The position numbers and the translations under genes are program-made. From Candidatus Bathyarchaeota archaeon B24-2 (lineage in GTDB: Archaea > Thermoproteota > Bathyarchaeia > Bathyarchaeales > B24-2), in NCBI GenBank assembly GCA_002490245.1, contig PCNA01000005.1, positions 1 to 34,637 of the forward strand: a stretch of DNA of 34,637 nt, read 5' to 3'. A model generated the notes under the pieces. That model did no database searches and had not been told where the DNA came from. It worked only from the letters and a program-made list of their open reading frames with translations. Of this stretch, positions 25,778 through 34,637 are shown one piece after another. Numbering within the stretch: position 1 is the first letter of the stretch; the number at the start of each line of letters is the position of its first letter.

Positions 25778-27843
25778 TATGTCGGATAATTAACTTTATA
25801 TACGCAGACGAGAATTATGCAACGTCTGTTCCCGATCATGAAAGTGGTTCCTGGAGACCTATAGACCAGCTGGAAGAACTTTGGTGAAGCAAAAGGCATT
25901 CCAAGCCATTGGCTTCTAGCATAGTTCATTAGCTTATAGATCGTAGTGTTTTTTCCTAGGTCGTTCCACCGCCAACCGCCTTGAACATATTCGCCGAATC
26001 TGGACTCGTTTAAGCCAGCTATACGGGCCATCCACATCCATTTACCTTCATCCCCCCACCCGAGGTCTCTGCCGTCCTCGTAAAAGGTCGTGAAGACCAC
26101 TACGTGTGTAGCGTTGTACTTCTTCAGGATCTTAATAGCTTCAGTCTCGTTAGACATGAACATTAGAGCTACGTTCTTAATCTGTGTAGCGTTGAACGTG
26201 GCGTTATCGACTACCGTCGTACGGTTACCTAAAGTCGTTATCCAGTATCCGTAGTCCCACCAGCTCACAACCACGGCGTCTGCAGGTAGATTTTCTCTCA
26301 TCCAGCTCAGAGCAAGTATCCAGTCGGGAACTGTTATAGTTAGTTTAACCGGGAGACTTGCGGCCGCTATAGTGGTAGGCGTATACGCAGAGAGATATAA
26401 CCTAGGTTCGGGAAAGGCATAATTCACCGTCAGGAGGAGGAACATTAGGATTATGGCTGTTAGATGATATTCTCTGCCTGTTCGTATGGCTCGAAATCTT
26501 CTCCGAGCAGGAAGCCCCCTGAGCTCTCTCAATTCAGTGAAGAAGGGTTTCAGGAGTTTTACGACGCCGAACGCGGATAACAGGCAGAAAGCGGGGGCGG
26601 CTACCAACATCAACCTGATCATCGAAGCCGAGAAGTATAGTGATGTTAGGCCATAGATCAACAGGAACAAGTTTTTATTCGTGAGATCCCTCGTCGTGAA
26701 GTATATTCCAAGCGAGATCAGAAACACGCTTATACCCAAGTCTATGTAGAAGTTACCCCAAGCTGAGGGTTTATGTTCGGCTACAGACTCAAGTAAGGGA
26801 TTCTGGCTTCTCCCGAACGGTAAGACTACACTTACGAATTTCCCTGCGGGAAGCTTGATCAACCCGTGTAACGAGGCCAATAAAACGGCTATTGCTAAGA
26901 GGATAGTTCCTCCTAGCAGGATCATAGGAGCTTTTCTCGAGATGTTAAACCTTCTACGTAGCTCGGCTAAGATGAGTAGGGAGATTACGATGTAGACGGG
27001 TATGTTCGATGCTTCGGTCAAGAATCCTAGACCAAGTTTAGGTACGTGTACTGCTATCGAGAATGCTGTGGCGTACGTCACTATAGAGGCTAAGAGCAAC
27101 TTGCTCGAATATCTCCTCAGGAGCAGAAGCGCTAGAACGTATAGAGCTATTAGGTCGATCGGATATCTAACGGCCCCCCATGAGGCGCTTACATAACCTA
27201 AGGTTAAACCTGCACCTAAGGCATATAATGCCGTCGACTTCGGTTTCCGTTCTTCCTCTACGGCTTTCAGGAAGAAGTAGTAGACAATCATGATACCTAA
27301 TACGCCTATGGTCTCATCGTCAAAGAAGCCTAAAGAAGTTCTCGAAATGTAGGATGCGTTCAGCGCTAGAAAGAATGCTGCAAGGATCCCTACCTCTCTA
27401 CCTCCGATGTATCTGCCTAGAAGGTATATCATGACGCAGGCTGCCGCGGCCATTATAACCGGAAATATCACGCATAAGTTAAACAGCGAGATAGAAATTC
27501 CTATGAAATTTAAGAGGTAGTATAGGAAAACTACGGTCATCGCAAGGCCTGGCAGATACACCTTGGCTACGTCTCTGCCGTAGGGATACCAGCCCATCAT
27601 GTCATGCCAGCTGGCTAAAGAGAAGAAGCCGTTTTTAGTTATATACTCGGCGGCTCTATAATGAAAGTACGGGTCGAACTCTGAGAGATAGAAACCCCAC
27701 CTAAGCGGTAGCAGTCTAACCATCACGGCCAGAGACAGGACTAAAGTCATAATCAGAAACTCTAACGTAAGGGTGCGAGGTAAAGGTAAACCGACTCTTC
27801 CAAGCCTCGATAAGAGCCCAGGTTTCTCTTCGTTCACCGTCAT
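25777..27843 (-). CDS. aglB: Oligosaccharyltransferase STT3/AglB
   Basis: 688 aa. 'YLSEFDPYFHYRAAEYI', 'SLGFFDDETIGVLGI', catalytic-site 'VVSWWDYGYWITTLGNRTTVVDNATFN'. Confidence 0.95.
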   Translation of the reverse strand: MTVNEEKPGLLSRLGRVGLPLPRTLTLEFLIMTLVLSLAVMVRLLPLRWGFYLSEFDPYFHYRAAEYITKNGFFSLASWHDMMGWYPYGRDVAKVYLPGLAMTVVFLYYLLNFIGISISLFNLCVIFPVIMAAAACVMIYLLGRYIGGREVGILAAFFLALNASYISRTSLGFFDDETIGVLGIMIVYYFFLKAVEEERKPKSTALYALGAGLTLGYVSASWGAVRYPIDLIALYVLALLLLRRYSSKLLLASIVTYATAFSIAVHVPKLGLGFLTEASNIPVYIVISLLILAELRRRFNISRKAPMILLGGTILLAIAVLLASLHGLIKLPAGKFVSVVLPFGRSQNPLLESVAEHKPSAWGNFYIDLGISVFLISLGIYFTTRDLTNKNLFLLIYGLTSLYFSASMIRLMLVAAPAFCLLSAFGVVKLLKPFFTELRELRGLPARRRFRAIRTGREYHLTAIILMFLLLTVNYAFPEPRLYLSAYTPTTIAAASLPVKLTITVPDWILALSWMRENLPADAVVVSWWDYGYWITTLGNRTTVVDNATFNATQIKNVALMFMSNETEAIKILKKYNATHVVVFTTFYEDGRDLGWGDEGKWMWMARIAGLNESRFGEYVQGGWRWNDLGKNTTIYKLMNYARSQWLGMPFASPKFFQLVYRSPGTTFMIGNRRCIILVCVYKVNYPT

Positions 27844-28155
27844 CTAATCGTCTCCTGAACTTCTTCGAGAGATCCTTTTAGAGGGATATAAAATTTTGTT
27901 TTCTTTTTAACCATATCCTTACTCTCCTTTATATAGTTCAGACGGGGATACTTAAGGTCGTTCAGGCTTCTTGATCATTTTCTGAAGTTCTTTAAGGTCT
28001 TAACGCGATAGGTTAAAGGAGATCGTTGGTCAAACGGTCTACTGGACGATTCGCTTGGCAAAAATTAACGTCCTTGTTTATCTCTTTTCCGGAAGGTTCA
28101 AATCGATCCTTCGATAATATTTCTAGTTGTTGGCGGGGAGGGAGCGCTTATAAAG

Positions 28156-28162
28156 AGGAGGC
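28156..28162 (+). promoter_or_regulatory. Shine-Dalgarno-like GAGGAGG for the Trm112-like gene
   Basis: AGAGGAGG a few nt upstream of the ATG at 28165. Confidence 0.5.
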
Positions 28163-28164
28163 TT

Positions 28165-28434
28165 ATGGATTTATTAGCTTGTCCGATCGATAAGTATTAC
28201 CCGTTAGAACTCTATGTTTTCGAGGAGAGAGAAGAGATAGTCGAAGGCCTCATAGTCTGCCCGAAGTGTTTAAGATGGTATCCGATCAGGGACGAGATAC
28301 CTGAGCTTCTTCCAGATGAGTTGAGGAATAAGAAGGAGGAGCTAAGTTTCCTCCAGAAATGGAAAGACAAGATCCCTCGAAAGATACTGCTTAACGGTAA
28401 ACCCTTCAACCTTAGCGGTGAAGACCTTCGCTAG
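28165..28434 (+). CDS. Trm112-like protein
   Basis: 'MDLLACPIDKYYPLELYVFE...EGLIVCPKCLRWYPIRDEIPELLPDELR', typical Trm112 family. Confidence 0.88.
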   Translation: MDLLACPIDKYYPLELYVFEEREEIVEGLIVCPKCLRWYPIRDEIPELLPDELRNKKEELSFLQKWKDKIPRKILLNGKPFNLSGEDLR

Positions 28435-28450
28435 ATGAGAGCTTTGACCT

Positions 28451-29404
28451 TTAAAGGTTCTCTATTTTGACTACTTTGTTTCTTCTTGAGGACTCTAAAA
28501 CCATCTCTGCGATCTTTAAGGCTCTTAACCCGTCGTAGCCGGTCGTTCTCAACACACCTTTATTCAGAATGCACGAGACAAAGTGATCTAGCTCGAGCAT
28601 AAGAGGCTCTCTCCATCTATGCGGCGGACTCTTCCGTTTACCAGACCTCTCGATCGTGATCTTCTGGGTTATATAGTCTAACGAGAGTATGGCTTCGCTT
28701 CCTGTGACGATCAGCCTCCTAACCTTGTAGGGGGTCAACCAGTTCGTCTCCACAAGTGCTGTAACCCCGTTTCTGAAACCCATTATTATTTGGGCATAGT
28801 CTTCGAACGTTCTATGTCTTAAGGAGCCGACCCGTGCGTATATCGTCTTAGGGGAATCGTTGAGCAGGTAACAAAGCATATCTAGCTCGTGGATCGCGGT
28901 ATCCTTCACTATCCCGATGTCACCGATCCTTTCAGGCCACCTCGAAACCCTCCTACTTAAAGTCGACACTACAGTTCCAGCTTCACCCTTATCTAGGAGA
29001 CGCTTAAGTCTCTCTACTCCTGGGTTGAAGCGTTCTATGAAACCTACCATTAGGTATAGACCGTTCTTCTCGGATAATTCTACCACCTTCTCGGCTTCCT
29101 TAACGTTTATGGCCATGGGCTTCTCTACGAAGACGTGTTTACCAGCCTCAAGAGCTCTGACTGCTTCTTTGGCTAGGGCGGTGCTCCACGTGCATATGCT
29201 TACGGCGTCGATATCCTCCCTTTTCAGCAGCTCTCGGCTGTCTGTGTATCCGTTGATCGAGTATTTCTTGGCTAGTTCTCTGACTCTCTCTTTGTTCACG
29301 TCGCAAACGGCTTTCAACTCGGCGTTAGGTAGGTCGTGGAACACTCTCGCATGGTTTTTACCCCAGAAACCTACTCCTATAACGCCTACACGTAGATTAT
29401 TCAT
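28451..29404 (-). CDS. Gfo/Idh/MocA-family oxidoreductase (UDP-sugar dehydrogenase-like)
   Basis: 'LRVGVIGVGFWGKNHARVFHDLPNAELKAVCDVN', 'HVFVEKPMAINVKEAEKVV', 'DTAIHELDMLCYLL'. Confidence 0.93.
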   Translation of the reverse strand: MNNLRVGVIGVGFWGKNHARVFHDLPNAELKAVCDVNKERVRELAKKYSINGYTDSRELLKREDIDAVSICTWSTALAKEAVRALEAGKHVFVEKPMAINVKEAEKVVELSEKNGLYLMVGFIERFNPGVERLKRLLDKGEAGTVVSTLSRRVSRWPERIGDIGIVKDTAIHELDMLCYLLNDSPKTIYARVGSLRHRTFEDYAQIIMGFRNGVTALVETNWLTPYKVRRLIVTGSEAILSLDYITQKITIERSGKRKSPPHRWREPLMLELDHFVSCILNKGVLRTTGYDGLRALKIAEMVLESSRRNKVVKIENL

Positions 29405-30728
29405 CTCGATAAGACCCCTCTACTCAAACTTGCGTAGATGAAGCCTTCCTTTAAAACCTCCTCTGGGTCTAACCTGTTGGTTAAGTCTACTATCAAAGCT
29501 GGCTGGTCGACTAGATGTTTAGCCTCTTTAAGTTTAAGGTATTCTAAACTTTTCTCAGAGAAGATTATCAAGCAATCTTTACCTTTCAAGGCTTTATCTA
29601 GGTCGTTCTGGAATTTTATAAGTCTTCAATTCCCTTAAACGATTCCCTCGATGTATAGATTTCCACGTCCATCCCTCTCTCATAGAGCACTTTATATAGA
29701 AAGTCTGCCGTGAACGAAGGATCGAAGGGAAAAGCTGTGATAAAGCCTAAGATCAAGATTTTCGACCTTCTAACTGTTTTGTTGCATAGTTTAAGTCCTG
29801 CTTTGATTAAACCGAACGTCCTTTTAACGGCGTAATCGATAGTCTTGGTGGCAGCCTTAGACAACTCTAGCTTCAGGTTTAGGAGCCTAGACTCCTCGAA
29901 GATTCTGCGAGAGAGGTTAAGGAGAGGTTTGCCGATTAAGGTAGGATCCACGATTCCGGATACACCTTTAGCCCTGAGAACATCTTTAACCTCGAGGAAG
30001 TCTAGGCCAGCGGCTACACAAAGCTCAGCTGCTTCGTGGGAGAATGCTAAGACCACGTTGTGATGTAGAGCTTCCAACAACGACGCCGCTTCTGCGGCGG
30101 CTATCGAGTTAACCATTACCACTCTCCGACCAGTAACCTCCTTGAACAAACTCGCCAATCTACCGAGGCTACGTTCATCCAACGAGGCTAAAAGTATAGG
30201 ATTCTCGTCTGACGAGAACGACACATAAGCTAAGCCGAAATCTCCAGGAGACTTCAGACCGGAGCGATTTTCTAGAAGATCCTTAACGACCTTTTCCGAC
30301 GTTCCAGGAAACACCTTCGTGGAGACTATCACTATAACGCCTCTCTTGATCAGGTCTCCAGCGATTCTACAGGCTCTCTCTAACGGGAGATAGTCGACTT
30401 TACCTTTCTTATCAACCTCGACATCTGTGAAGATGAATAAAAATGAGCATTCTTTGAGCGTGATGGGGTCGTTGGACACCGAGATCAAGCCTTCTTTAAC
30501 TCCTTTCTCTATGAGTTCGAAGACCTCCCCAAACTTTTCGTCGTAGACCTCACACTTCATAGACCTCATGAAACGACCGCTTAGGTCTAGAACAACTATC
30601 TTAAAGCCTGCTTCCACAAGTCGGGACGCTAGATATATGGCGTCCACGTTAGAGTCTATGAAACCAACCTTACCCTTTACTATAGAGGTCTGTGTATTCG
30701 AGTCTAGTACAGGCTTCGAAGACTTCAA
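29401..30728 (-). pseudogene. Degenerate nucleotide-sugar (UDP-glucose/UDP-ManNAc type) dehydrogenase, split by a frameshift near 29614-29622
   Basis: Two ORFs (29616..30728, 370 aa; 29401..29589, 62 aa) together span the UDPGDH fold. N-frame ends '...FKGIEDL*'; the C-frame reads 'KFQNDLDKALKGKDCLIIFSEK...PALIVDLTNRLDPEEVLKEGFIYASLSRG'. A single-nt insertion would rejoin them. GxGxxG and the catalytic Cys/Lys motifs are absent. Confidence 0.75.
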
Positions 30729-30791
30729 CTCCTATCACTCTCTGAGAACTAAAGGTTAAAAGTAGATATCGCTGGGAACCTAAAAATATTT

Positions 30792-32162
30792 TTAGACGGC
30801 GCTAGCCTCCCTGATCACTCTCTCCAGTAATGCTGCGTACTTACGAACTAAATCGTTCACTTCGTCTTCACTTTTAGCTTCGGCATAGATCCTTATAGCA
30901 GGCTCCGTTCCGCTAGGCCTTATCAAGACTGCGCTGCCGTTTGGGAAGAAAGCTTTAATCCCATCCACAGTCTCCTTAGGTAGACCCTCAAACTCGCTAG
31001 ATACTCTCTCCATAACCTTTCCTTTAAGCTCGTTTGGACACTTGACGTTGCTTTTCTTGATGAAGTAGACTGGTAGATCCGAAAGCAGTTCTGAAAGCTT
31101 CTTTCCAGATTCCGCCATTATGTTTAAGATGAGGCCAGTGGTCATCGTTCCGTCTCTTACTGGTATGTGAGGTGCATAGAATACTCCTCCGTTTTCTTCG
31201 CCTCCGAGAATTGCTTTCAGCTCCTTCATCTTATGGGAGACATCCACGCTACCGACTTTCGTGAAGACAAGAGACCCTCCATACTCGTCGACTACGTCTT
31301 TTATGATCGACGAGGAACTTATCGGCGTTACGATAGTGGACTTAGGATTCTTCATTAAGAAGAATTTCGCTATCAACGCGAAAGTCTTATCGCCCCAGTG
31401 AATGTTACCTGTTTCGTCGACAAATATCGCGCGGTCCGCGTCTCCATCTAAGGCGACGCCAAGGTCTGCTCCAAGCGCTTTAACGGTTTTAGCTAATTCC
31501 CCTAGGTTCTCGGGTCTAGGTTCCGGAGGTCTACTCGGGAAACGTCCATCCAACTCAGCGTTTATGACGTAAACCTTACATCCTAAACTATGTAGGAATC
31601 TAGGTAATGTGAGTGAGCCTACACCGTTCGCCGGATCGACGACTACTTTGAATTTCCTTTCTCTAACGGCTTCAACTTCTATATGTTTCGTTACACTGGC
31701 TAAATAATCTTCGATCACGCCTTCTAGTATAGAGGGCTCTTTAACCTGATCCCACTTTACTCTTCTGAAGGTCTCTTCGAAGAATATTTTTTCGACGACT
31801 TTCTCTTCTTCCCTAGAGATTTCGACGCCGTCTCCGGCTAAAACCTTTATGCCGTTGTATTCTGGCGGATTATGAGAAGCGGTGATTACGATGCCGCCGT
31901 CAACACCTTGCTTCTTCACGGTATATTGGATTGTTGGGGTAGGAGCCATCCCAGCATTATAGACCTTACATCCGGCCGAGGTTAACCCGCTGATTACAGC
32001 TGAAAGTAGCATAGGACTCGTGCATCTTGCGTCGCTTCCCACAACCATTTCTCCACCGTCAAAGAACGTCCCCACGGATACCCCGACCTTAGCCGCGAAC
32101 TCAGGGGTTAGGTCGACATTCGCGAGTCCTCTTATCCCGTTAGTGCCGAATAGCGCTCCCAC
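30792..32162 (-). CDS. glmM: Phosphoglucosamine mutase/phosphomannomutase
   Basis: 'MGALFGTNGIRGLANVDLTPEFAAKVG', 'GIVITASHNPPEYNGIKV', 'GVALDGDADRAIFVDE', 'RPSGTEPAIRIYAEA'. Confidence 0.93.
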   Translation of the reverse strand: MGALFGTNGIRGLANVDLTPEFAAKVGVSVGTFFDGGEMVVGSDARCTSPMLLSAVISGLTSAGCKVYNAGMAPTPTIQYTVKKQGVDGGIVITASHNPPEYNGIKVLAGDGVEISREEEKVVEKIFFEETFRRVKWDQVKEPSILEGVIEDYLASVTKHIEVEAVRERKFKVVVDPANGVGSLTLPRFLHSLGCKVYVINAELDGRFPSRPPEPRPENLGELAKTVKALGADLGVALDGDADRAIFVDETGNIHWGDKTFALIAKFFLMKNPKSTIVTPISSSSIIKDVVDEYGGSLVFTKVGSVDVSHKMKELKAILGGEENGGVFYAPHIPVRDGTMTTGLILNIMAESGKKLSELLSDLPVYFIKKSNVKCPNELKGKVMERVSSEFEGLPKETVDGIKAFFPNGSAVLIRPSGTEPAIRIYAEAKSEDEVNDLVRKYAALLERVIREASAV

Positions 32163-32201
32163 AAGTTTTCCTCCGATCGGCCTTTAGAATAAGTATTCCA
32201 T

Positions 32202-33298
32202 TTATAGTAGGGAGGTCGAGGTTAATATACTTTCAGAGACCTCCTTCGACGGACAAACGGTCACGTCTCTAGTGAGGGTTACGTTATCTTTAATTAGCGT
32301 ATGGTCGCCGACTATACAGCCTTCTTCGATCTTCACCCACCTACCGATGTAGGCGTTCTTCCCTATTATAGCAGACTTTATGGACGAGAAATCTGAGATT
32401 GTAGCCCCCTCGAAGATTATCGAGTTCTCGATGCGTACCCCTCTTCCGATATGCACGCTATCCCCTACAGACACGTAGGGTCCGATAACAGACTTCTCGC
32501 CCACTTCAACCCTGTTACCTAGGATGGAGGGTCGAACGATTTGAACGTCTCTACCTAACTTAACGTCCTCACCGTACCAGTTATTCGCAAAGTGAGACTC
32601 AAGTAACAGACGATTTGTATACAAGTAATCCCTAGGTTTACCTATATCCATCCACAAGCCCTTAAAGACTTTACCGTAAAGCTTGCCCTCCTCAGCTAGC
32701 TTCGGGAAAACTTCCTTTTCGATGGATACTCCACGCTTCTTACTCAACTCTATATAGTCGAATATCTCAGGTGTAAAGGCGTAGATTCCCGCGTTAACCA
32801 AGTTACTAGGAGCCTTAGTGGCTTTAGGCTTCTCTATGAAATCGAGAATTCTGCTATCCTCTAAGAGTACAACTCCATATCTACTTGGATCCGGAACCTC
32901 AACCAACGCGATCGTAGCTACACTACCGTTCTCTAAGTGCGCTTCCATCAGCTCCTTATAATTTATATCCGTGAATATGTCTCCGTTGAGAACTAGGAAT
33001 GGTTCTTCACCCAGCAGTGGAGCGGCTTTCTTTATAGGCCCAGCGGTTCCTAGAGGCCTCTCCTCCTTAGAGTATATGATGTTCGCTCCGAACTTTGAAT
33101 TTCCATATCTATGCATTTTATTATATCTGCCATGTAGTTCACGGCGAGCACTATCTCTCGTATACCGCATTCCACCAGATGCTCTATAGTCCAATCTAGG
33201 ATCGGTCTGTTCCCGATGGGGAAAAGTATCTTTGGTCTAGTGCAACTTAGCGGTCTAAGCCTTGTACCGAAACCTCCGGCTAATATCAAGGCCTTCAT
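32202..33298 (-). pseudogene. Sugar-1-phosphate nucleotidyltransferase with left-handed beta-helix domain, split by a frameshift at 33116-33119
   Basis: 33050..33298 gives 'MKALILAGGFGTRLRPLSCTRPKILFPIGNRPILDWTIEHLVECGIREIVLAVNYMADIIK'. 32202..33194 continues '...YGNSKFGANIIYSKEERPLGTAGPIKKA...LNGDIFTD...' with LbH repeats. Adding one A to the minus-strand AAAA run restores 'ADIIKMHRYGNSKFGANIIYS'. Confidence 0.85.
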
Positions 33299-33471
33299 AT
33301 CAATTCTTAAATAGTCAAAGACAGCCTTAAAAATTTGTTTTAATGGTTTTTCAGAGAGTTAAATTTTAAATCTTCAAAGCAAGCCTTTGACACATCTATG
33401 TATAAAAGTTTAATTTATTGGATGAAAATAAACAAGCAGATGGTCAATCAAAAGGGGTAAAGGGGTTAGAA

Positions 33472-33684
33472 ATGAATGAAAGGGGGATTGTATGGATAGT
33501 GAAAAGTTATACAGAAAACTGTCGTGAGGTTCAAGGTCTAAGGTTCCCTGAAAGCCTCCTCACCTATCACGTAACTCAAATCACTTTAAAGTGTGAAGGT
33601 ATAAAAAGTGATGTAATTACGAAAGCTCAGTACATAAACGCCGAGTATAAGAGAAAACGAAACTTGAGGGTAGATAATACATGA
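33472..33684 (+). CDS. Hypothetical small protein
   Basis: ORF upstream of purC (track start TTG 33418; ATG at 33472). TATAAAAG at about 33401-33408 could be its promoter. No recognisable family. Confidence 0.3.
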   Translation: MNERGIVWIVKSYTENCREVQGLRFPESLLTYHVTQITLKCEGIKSDVITKAQYINAEYKRKRNLRVDNT

Positions 33685-33725
33685 GGTGGAGAAGAATCCG
33701 GTAAGATGTTGGTAGGTGTAGTAGA

Positions 33726-34637
33726 TTGAGGCTTGAGACAGTTAAGATTAGAGATCCGCTAGGAGAAGGCTATGTAGACGCGGTGGTAAAGTCTAATCTA
33801 TTCGACTCGAGTAGACTGATGAAGAGAGGTAAGGTCAGGGACATATATGACCTAGGAGAGTATCTCTACATTTTCTCGACCGACCGGGTATCCTCCTTCG
33901 ACCGGGTTTTACCGACACCTATCCCTCATAAGGGGGAGAGCCTTCACATGCTCTCTGTCTATTGGTTCGAGAAAAGTAGACAGGTATTCCCAAACCATCT
34001 CGTCGAGTCGATAGACTCAAGAACTATGAAGGTTCACAAAGCTGACAGGATAGACATCGAGTGGGTAGTAAGAGGCTACATCTACGGTTCTATGTGGCGT
34101 GCCTACGAGAGAGGCAAAAGAACGTTCTCAGGCGTGAAGGTAGAGAATGGCTTGAGGTTAGCGGAGGAGCTGTCTTCACCGATCCTCACGCCAACTACGA
34201 AGAGCGAGGTCGGACATGACGTCGAGATCACTAAAAAGGAGGCTATTGACCGGAAAATCTTAACTAGAGAAGAGTGGGAGGCTCTTGAAGAGGCATCTTT
34301 TAAGCTTTATGAGTTCTATAGCGGACACGCGAAGAGGAGGGGAATAATCTTAGCAGACGCGAAGTTCGAGTTCGGCAGACACCGCGGAGAGTTAATCCAG
34401 ATAGACGAGGCTCCTACTCATGATTCAGCCCGTCTCTGGGACGCCTCGAGATATGTCGTCGGGAAGAAGCAGGAAGCTTCATGCCTAGACAAAGAGTTTC
34501 TTAGAGAGTACCTTAGGAGTGTTGGATTCACAGGTGAAGGTGAGCCTCCTCAGATACCATGGCCGGTTGTAGCCGAAGTATCTAAAAGGTGTGTCGGAGC
34601 ATATCGCGTGATCACGGGAAAAGCCAGCATATCAGAC
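33726..34637 (+). CDS. purC: Phosphoribosylaminoimidazole-succinocarboxamide synthase (SAICAR synthetase), partial at window edge
   Basis: Manual translation from TTG at 33726, open to the window end: 'RLMKRGKVRDIYDLGEYLYIFSTDRVSSFDRVLPTPIPHKG', 'WVVRGYIYGSMWRAYERG', 'LTPTTKSEVGHDVEIT', 'ILADAKFEFGRHRGELIQIDEAPTHDSARLWD'. Absent from the ORF track because no stop lies in the window. Confidence 0.93.
   Translation, partial: MRLETVKIRDPLGEGYVDAVVKSNLFDSSRLMKRGKVRDIYDLGEYLYIFSTDRVSSFDRVLPTPIPHKGESLHMLSVYWFEKSRQVFPNHLVESIDSRTMKVHKADRIDIEWVVRGYIYGSMWRAYERGKRTFSGVKVENGLRLAEELSSPILTPTTKSEVGHDVEITKKEAIDRKILTREEWEALEEASFKLYEFYSGHAKRRGIILADAKFEFGRHRGELIQIDEAPTHDSARLWDASRYVVGKKQEASCLDKEFLREYLRSVGFTGEGEPPQIPWPVVAEVSKRCVGAYRVITGKASISD

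Noticed and set aside
28094-28115. tRNA T-arm-like GGTTCAAATC in the STT3/Trm112 gap
   Set aside because: No 5-bp T stem with a 7-nt loop and no anticodon or acceptor arms upstream; not a tRNA.
28917-29441. 174-aa + strand ORF opposite the Gfo/Idh gene
   Set aside because: Antisense to a well-supported CDS, Ser/Arg/Leu-rich, no motif.
1-34637. Mobile elements, integrases, toxin-antitoxin or defence cassettes
   Set aside because: None recognised; gene content is housekeeping/metabolic throughout.

Overview
The window looks archaeal: S6e, archaeal/eukaryotic-type GlyRS, EndA, Trm112-like, AglB/STT3, frequent TTG starts, TATA-like boxes and ATGA overlaps. It is probably from a TACK-type lineage, but I cannot place it firmly. 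From left to right it contains: a B12-binding radical SAM protein; a carbohydrate ABC transporter (two permeases plus a Tat-like, Pro/Thr-linker solute-binding protein, with no ATPase in the window); a DHDPS/KdgD-like aldolase; a class II FBP-aldolase-like protein; an ATP-type PfkA; a coiled-coil protein; a GT4 glycosyltransferase; a macro-domain protein; an 831-aa protein in which a complete aldehyde:ferredoxin oxidoreductase (AOR/FOR family) is fused to a complete 3-hexulose-6-phosphate synthase; S6e; EndA; a DUF47/PhoU-like protein; GlyRS; PGI/PMI; a SPOUT1-like methyltransferase; a nitroreductase; a truncated S10-type ribosomal cluster (L3-L4-L23-L2-S19); an N-glycosylation block (STT3, GPT-family transferase, ATP-grasp); a sugar-nucleotide block (Gfo/Idh, a degenerate frameshifted UDP-sugar dehydrogenase, phosphoglucosamine/phosphomannomutase, a frameshifted sugar nucleotidyltransferase); and a partial purC running off the right edge. 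The best candidate for something undescribed is the AOR-HPS fusion, which could couple formaldehyde release or fixation (RuMP chemistry) to ferredoxin-linked formaldehyde oxidation in one polypeptide. No CRISPR array, rRNA, tRNA or transposon was recognised.
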